Shown piece by piece: positions 61,701-64,000 of a DNA stretch of 64,000 bases. Under the pieces are notes generated by a model, which searched no databases, was not told where the DNA came from, and saw nothing but the letters and a program-made list of their open reading frames with translations. Positions within the stretch are counted from its first letter, which is position 1. The number at the start of each line of letters is the position of its first letter. This stretch comes from Pseudomonadota bacterium (lineage in GTDB: Bacteria; Pseudomonadota; Gammaproteobacteria; Steroidobacterales; Steroidobacteraceae): positions 1,116,001 to 1,180,000 of the forward strand of contig JBBCGI010000001.1 in NCBI GenBank assembly GCA_037200975.1. Direction: 5' to 3'. The translations under genes were made by a program, and so were the position numbers.

Positions 61701-64000
61701 TTAGCCCTTATGCGCCTGCAGCAGGCGATCGAGCAGCCGGCTGGCGTGCTCCGGCGAGCGCGTATTACGCGCCAGCAGCGAATAGACCGCCGGAACTGCC
61801 AGCAGCGTCAGGAACACGGACACCAGCGTCCCGTAGAACACGACGATGCCGATGGGGGTGCGCTGCTCGACACCGGCACCCGAGGCGAACACGAATGGCA
61901 GCGCACCGAACGCGGTGCACAGGCTGGTCATGAGAATGGGGCGCAGGCGCGCGCTCGCCGCGCGCACGACGGCTTCGGAGAATTCCACGCCGCGGTCGCG
62001 CAGCTGGTTGGCGAATTCCACGATCAGCACGCCATTCTTCGCCGCGATGCCGATCAACATGATCACTGCGATCTGGCTGAAGATGTTGATAGTCAGGCCA
62101 TACGCCTTGAGCCCGAACACCGCTCCTAACAACGCGAGTGGCACCGTCACCATGATGATGAGCGGATGGATGAAGCTTTCGAACTGCGCCGCCAGCACCA
62201 GGAACACGATCACCAGCGCGAACACGAAGGTCAGGTACATCTGCGGGCCAGTGCGCTCGTACTCGCCGGCATCTCCATCCCACATCAACTGGGCCTCGGC
62301 CGGCAATTCTTTCGCGACGGTCGCACGAAACCATTCCATGGCCTGTCCGAGCGTGTATCCCGGCGCGAGATCCGCGCGGATCTCGACGGCGCGCAGCCGG
62401 TTGAAACGCGACAGCCGGATGGCGCCGGCCGCTTCTTCGAGCGTCACCACGTTCGACAGCGGAATCAGTTCGCCCGTGCGCTCGGAACGCACGCGAATGC
62501 CGACCAGGTTCGCCACCGACTGACGCAGATCGTCGCGGGCCTGCAGCACGACGTTGTATTCGCGCCCACGATCCACGTACGTCGTCACCAGCCGTCCGCC
62601 GAGCACGGTTTCGAGCGTGCTGCCCACATTGCGCAGCGACACGCCCAGCTCGGCCGCGCGATCGCGGTCGATCGACACCCGGATCTGCGGCTTGCGCTCC
62701 TTGTATGAGGTGTCGACGTTTTCGAGGCCGGGGTTCTGGTGCGCCAGATCCAGCAACTTGGTCGACCATTGCGAGAGGCGCTCGTAGTCCGGCCCGCCGA
62801 TGACGGCTTCGATGCCGGCGGTGCCGCTGCGGCGCCCGAGGCTGCCCGGTTTGGCCGGGAAGACGCGCACCCCGGTCAGCGTCGACTTCGCCTCGGTCAG
62901 GATGTCGCGCAGGATGTCGTCCATCGGCCGGTCGCGATTTCCCCAATCCGTCGCCAGCACCACGGCGCGGGCGGTGTTCACGTTGCCGGTCTGCACGGTG
63001 CCACCGCCCGAGAAGTTAGGCACCCGCAGGATCACGCGTTCGATCTCGCCCTGTTTCATGTGCTTGAGGATGATGGCCTCGAGCTGCTGCGCGTTGGCGT
63101 CCATGTACTCGAAGCTCGAGCCTTCCGGCCCCTCGAGCGCGACACTGCCGCGCCCCACGTCGGCACCCGGCGCGAATTCCGACGGGATGGACACGAAGGT
63201 CAGCGCCCCCAGGCCCATGAGCACGAACAACACGCAGACCACCGTCCACGGACGCAGGATGATCGAACGCAGGACACGCTCGTATCGCGTCGCGAAGCGC
63301 CGGAAGAATTCATCGACGGCGCGCGCGAAGCGATTGCGCGTGTGGTCGCCGGCCGGTAGTTTGGAGGCCAGCATCGGCGTCAGCGTCAGCGACACCAGCG
63401 CCGAGAACAGCACCGCGGCGGCCAGCGTGAAGCCGAACTCGCGGAACAACCGGCCCAGATCCCCGGGCAGGAACGAGATCGGCACGAACACCGCGGCCAG
63501 CGTCAGCGTGGTGGCGATGACCGCGAAGCCGATTTCCTGCGTGCCGGTGACCGCGGCCAGCATCGGCGGCTCGCCGAGCTCGGTGCGCTGGTGGATGTTC
63601 TCGAGCACCACGATGGCGTCATCGACCACGAGACCGATCGCGAGCACCAGGCCGAGCAGCGTCAGCACGTTGATCGAATACCCCAGCGCATACATCACGA
63701 CGAACGAGGCGATGATGGAGACCGGAATCGTGACCGCCGGAATCAGCGTGGCACGCAGGCTGCCGAGAAAGACGTAGATGATGGCGAGCACGGAAAAAAG
63801 CGCGAACACGATGGCGATCAACACCTCGTGCAAGGCCGCCTCGATGGCCACCGCGTTGTCGATGCTGATGGCGAGCGTCGCGCCGGCCGGCAACGTGGTC
63901 TGCAGGCGCGCGACTTCGGCGCGCACGGCGCGCGCAATCTCGCGCGTATTGCTCTTCGACTGCGCCTCGACCTGCAGCGCGATGCCCGCCAGGCCGTTGG
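61701..64000 (-). CDS. RND-family efflux permease (partial, 5' end outside window)
   Basis: The C-terminal 766 or so residues are visible and the frame runs off the right edge, so this is a truncated view of a protein of about 1000-1050 aa. Features: the TM4 proton-relay DD in LVVDDAIVVLENI, large periplasmic loops with GGRLVTTYVDRGREYNVVLQ, and a second set of six hydrophobic helices (ALVIVFLVLAAQFESFIHPL; NGVLIVEFANQLRDRG). It is the inner-membrane pump of a tripartite export system; the adaptor and outer-membrane genes are expected upstream. Substrate unknown. Confidence 0.93.
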   Translation of the reverse strand, partial: NGLAGIALQVEAQSKSNTREIARAVRAEVARLQTTLPAGATLAISIDNAVAIEAALHEVLIAIVFALFSVLAIIYVFLGSLRATLIPAVTIPVSIIASFVVMYALGYSINVLTLLGLVLAIGLVVDDAIVVLENIHQRTELGEPPMLAAVTGTQEIGFAVIATTLTLAAVFVPISFLPGDLGRLFREFGFTLAAAVLFSALVSLTLTPMLASKLPAGDHTRNRFARAVDEFFRRFATRYERVLRSIILRPWTVVCVLFVLMGLGALTFVSIPSEFAPGADVGRGSVALEGPEGSSFEYMDANAQQLEAIILKHMKQGEIERVILRVPNFSGGGTVQTGNVNTARAVVLATDWGNRDRPMDDILRDILTEAKSTLTGVRVFPAKPGSLGRRSGTAGIEAVIGGPDYERLSQWSTKLLDLAHQNPGLENVDTSYKERKPQIRVSIDRDRAAELGVSLRNVGSTLETVLGGRLVTTYVDRGREYNVVLQARDDLRQSVANLVGIRVRSERTGELIPLSNVVTLEEAAGAIRLSRFNRLRAVEIRADLAPGYTLGQAMEWFRATVAKELPAEAQLMWDGDAGEYERTGPQMYLTFVFALVIVFLVLAAQFESFIHPLIIMVTVPLALLGAVFGLKAYGLTINIFSQIAVIMLIGIAAKNGVLIVEFANQLRDRGVEFSEAVVRAASARLRPILMTSLCTAFGALPFVFASGAGVEQRTPIGIVVFYGTLVSVFLTLLAVPAVYSLLARNTRSPEHASRLLDRLLQAHKG

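Overview
The window is about 64 kb of GC-rich (mid-60s %) bacterial chromosome with short intergenic gaps, many 1-4 bp gene overlaps and frequent GTG/TTG starts. The gene content (proteobacterial stressosome, CopA/CopB, RAYT/REP elements, N-methylglutamate pathway, DUF5916 outer-membrane-like protein, RND pump) suggests a gammaproteobacterium, perhaps of the Steroidobacterales/Nevskiales type; that placement is inference and no marker gene proves it.

Left edge (1-3909): an integrative element ends in the 3' part of a tRNA-Arg(ACG). It carries a tyrosine integrase, an AlpA-like DNA-binding protein, a lone MobC and, running off the window, a lower-GC PHP-domain/P-loop ATPase of TrlF-like architecture. 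This is the accessory region and the best candidate for a poorly characterised (possibly defence) system.

Central-left (4212-13292): a compact stressosome operon (RsbR, RsbS, RsbT, kinase-phosphatase fusion, histidine kinase, hybrid kinase) faces an LtrA-family membrane protein; then copper-resistance copAB. A RAYT transposase gene bounded by perfect 32-bp inverted repeats (13299-14332) sits exactly between the stop codons of copB and of the next operon. From 23459 down to 14331 runs a complete eight-gene N-methylglutamate pathway operon for methylamine use (mgdABCD-gmaS-mgsABC), with a divergent XRE-cupin regulator.

Middle (24.2-42.4 kb): a decayed hybrid kinase, a cytochrome P450-methyltransferase pair, a REP-like hairpin, three alpha/beta hydrolases, a GlxA-type AraC regulator, an SDR, a DUF5916 protein, a MerR regulator with a SoxR-box-like operator driving DUF2938/DUF2798 membrane proteins, a GST, a class I glutamine amidotransferase, small conserved proteins, a frameshifted TRIC-type channel gene, an MFS transporter and a metallo-beta-lactamase-fold lipoprotein.

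Right (42.6-64 kb): tandem paralogous secreted TonB-C-like proteins, a GAF-GAF-PAS sensor without an output domain, a PAS hybrid kinase, a HipA-family YjjJ kinase with a strikingly AT-rich promoter region, a GNAT, an EF-hand protein, a DUF3187 protein, a His-rich lipoprotein, a three-gene LytS/LytTR operon with a degenerate second kinase, an aldo-keto reductase-cupin-LysR group, a GH29 fucosidase and the 3' part of an RND pump gene. No rRNA, CRISPR array or prophage structural genes were seen. Two short oligomers (CTATCTA and TTGTTAGG) recur far more often, nearly always in mRNA sense, than such a GC-rich sequence should contain.
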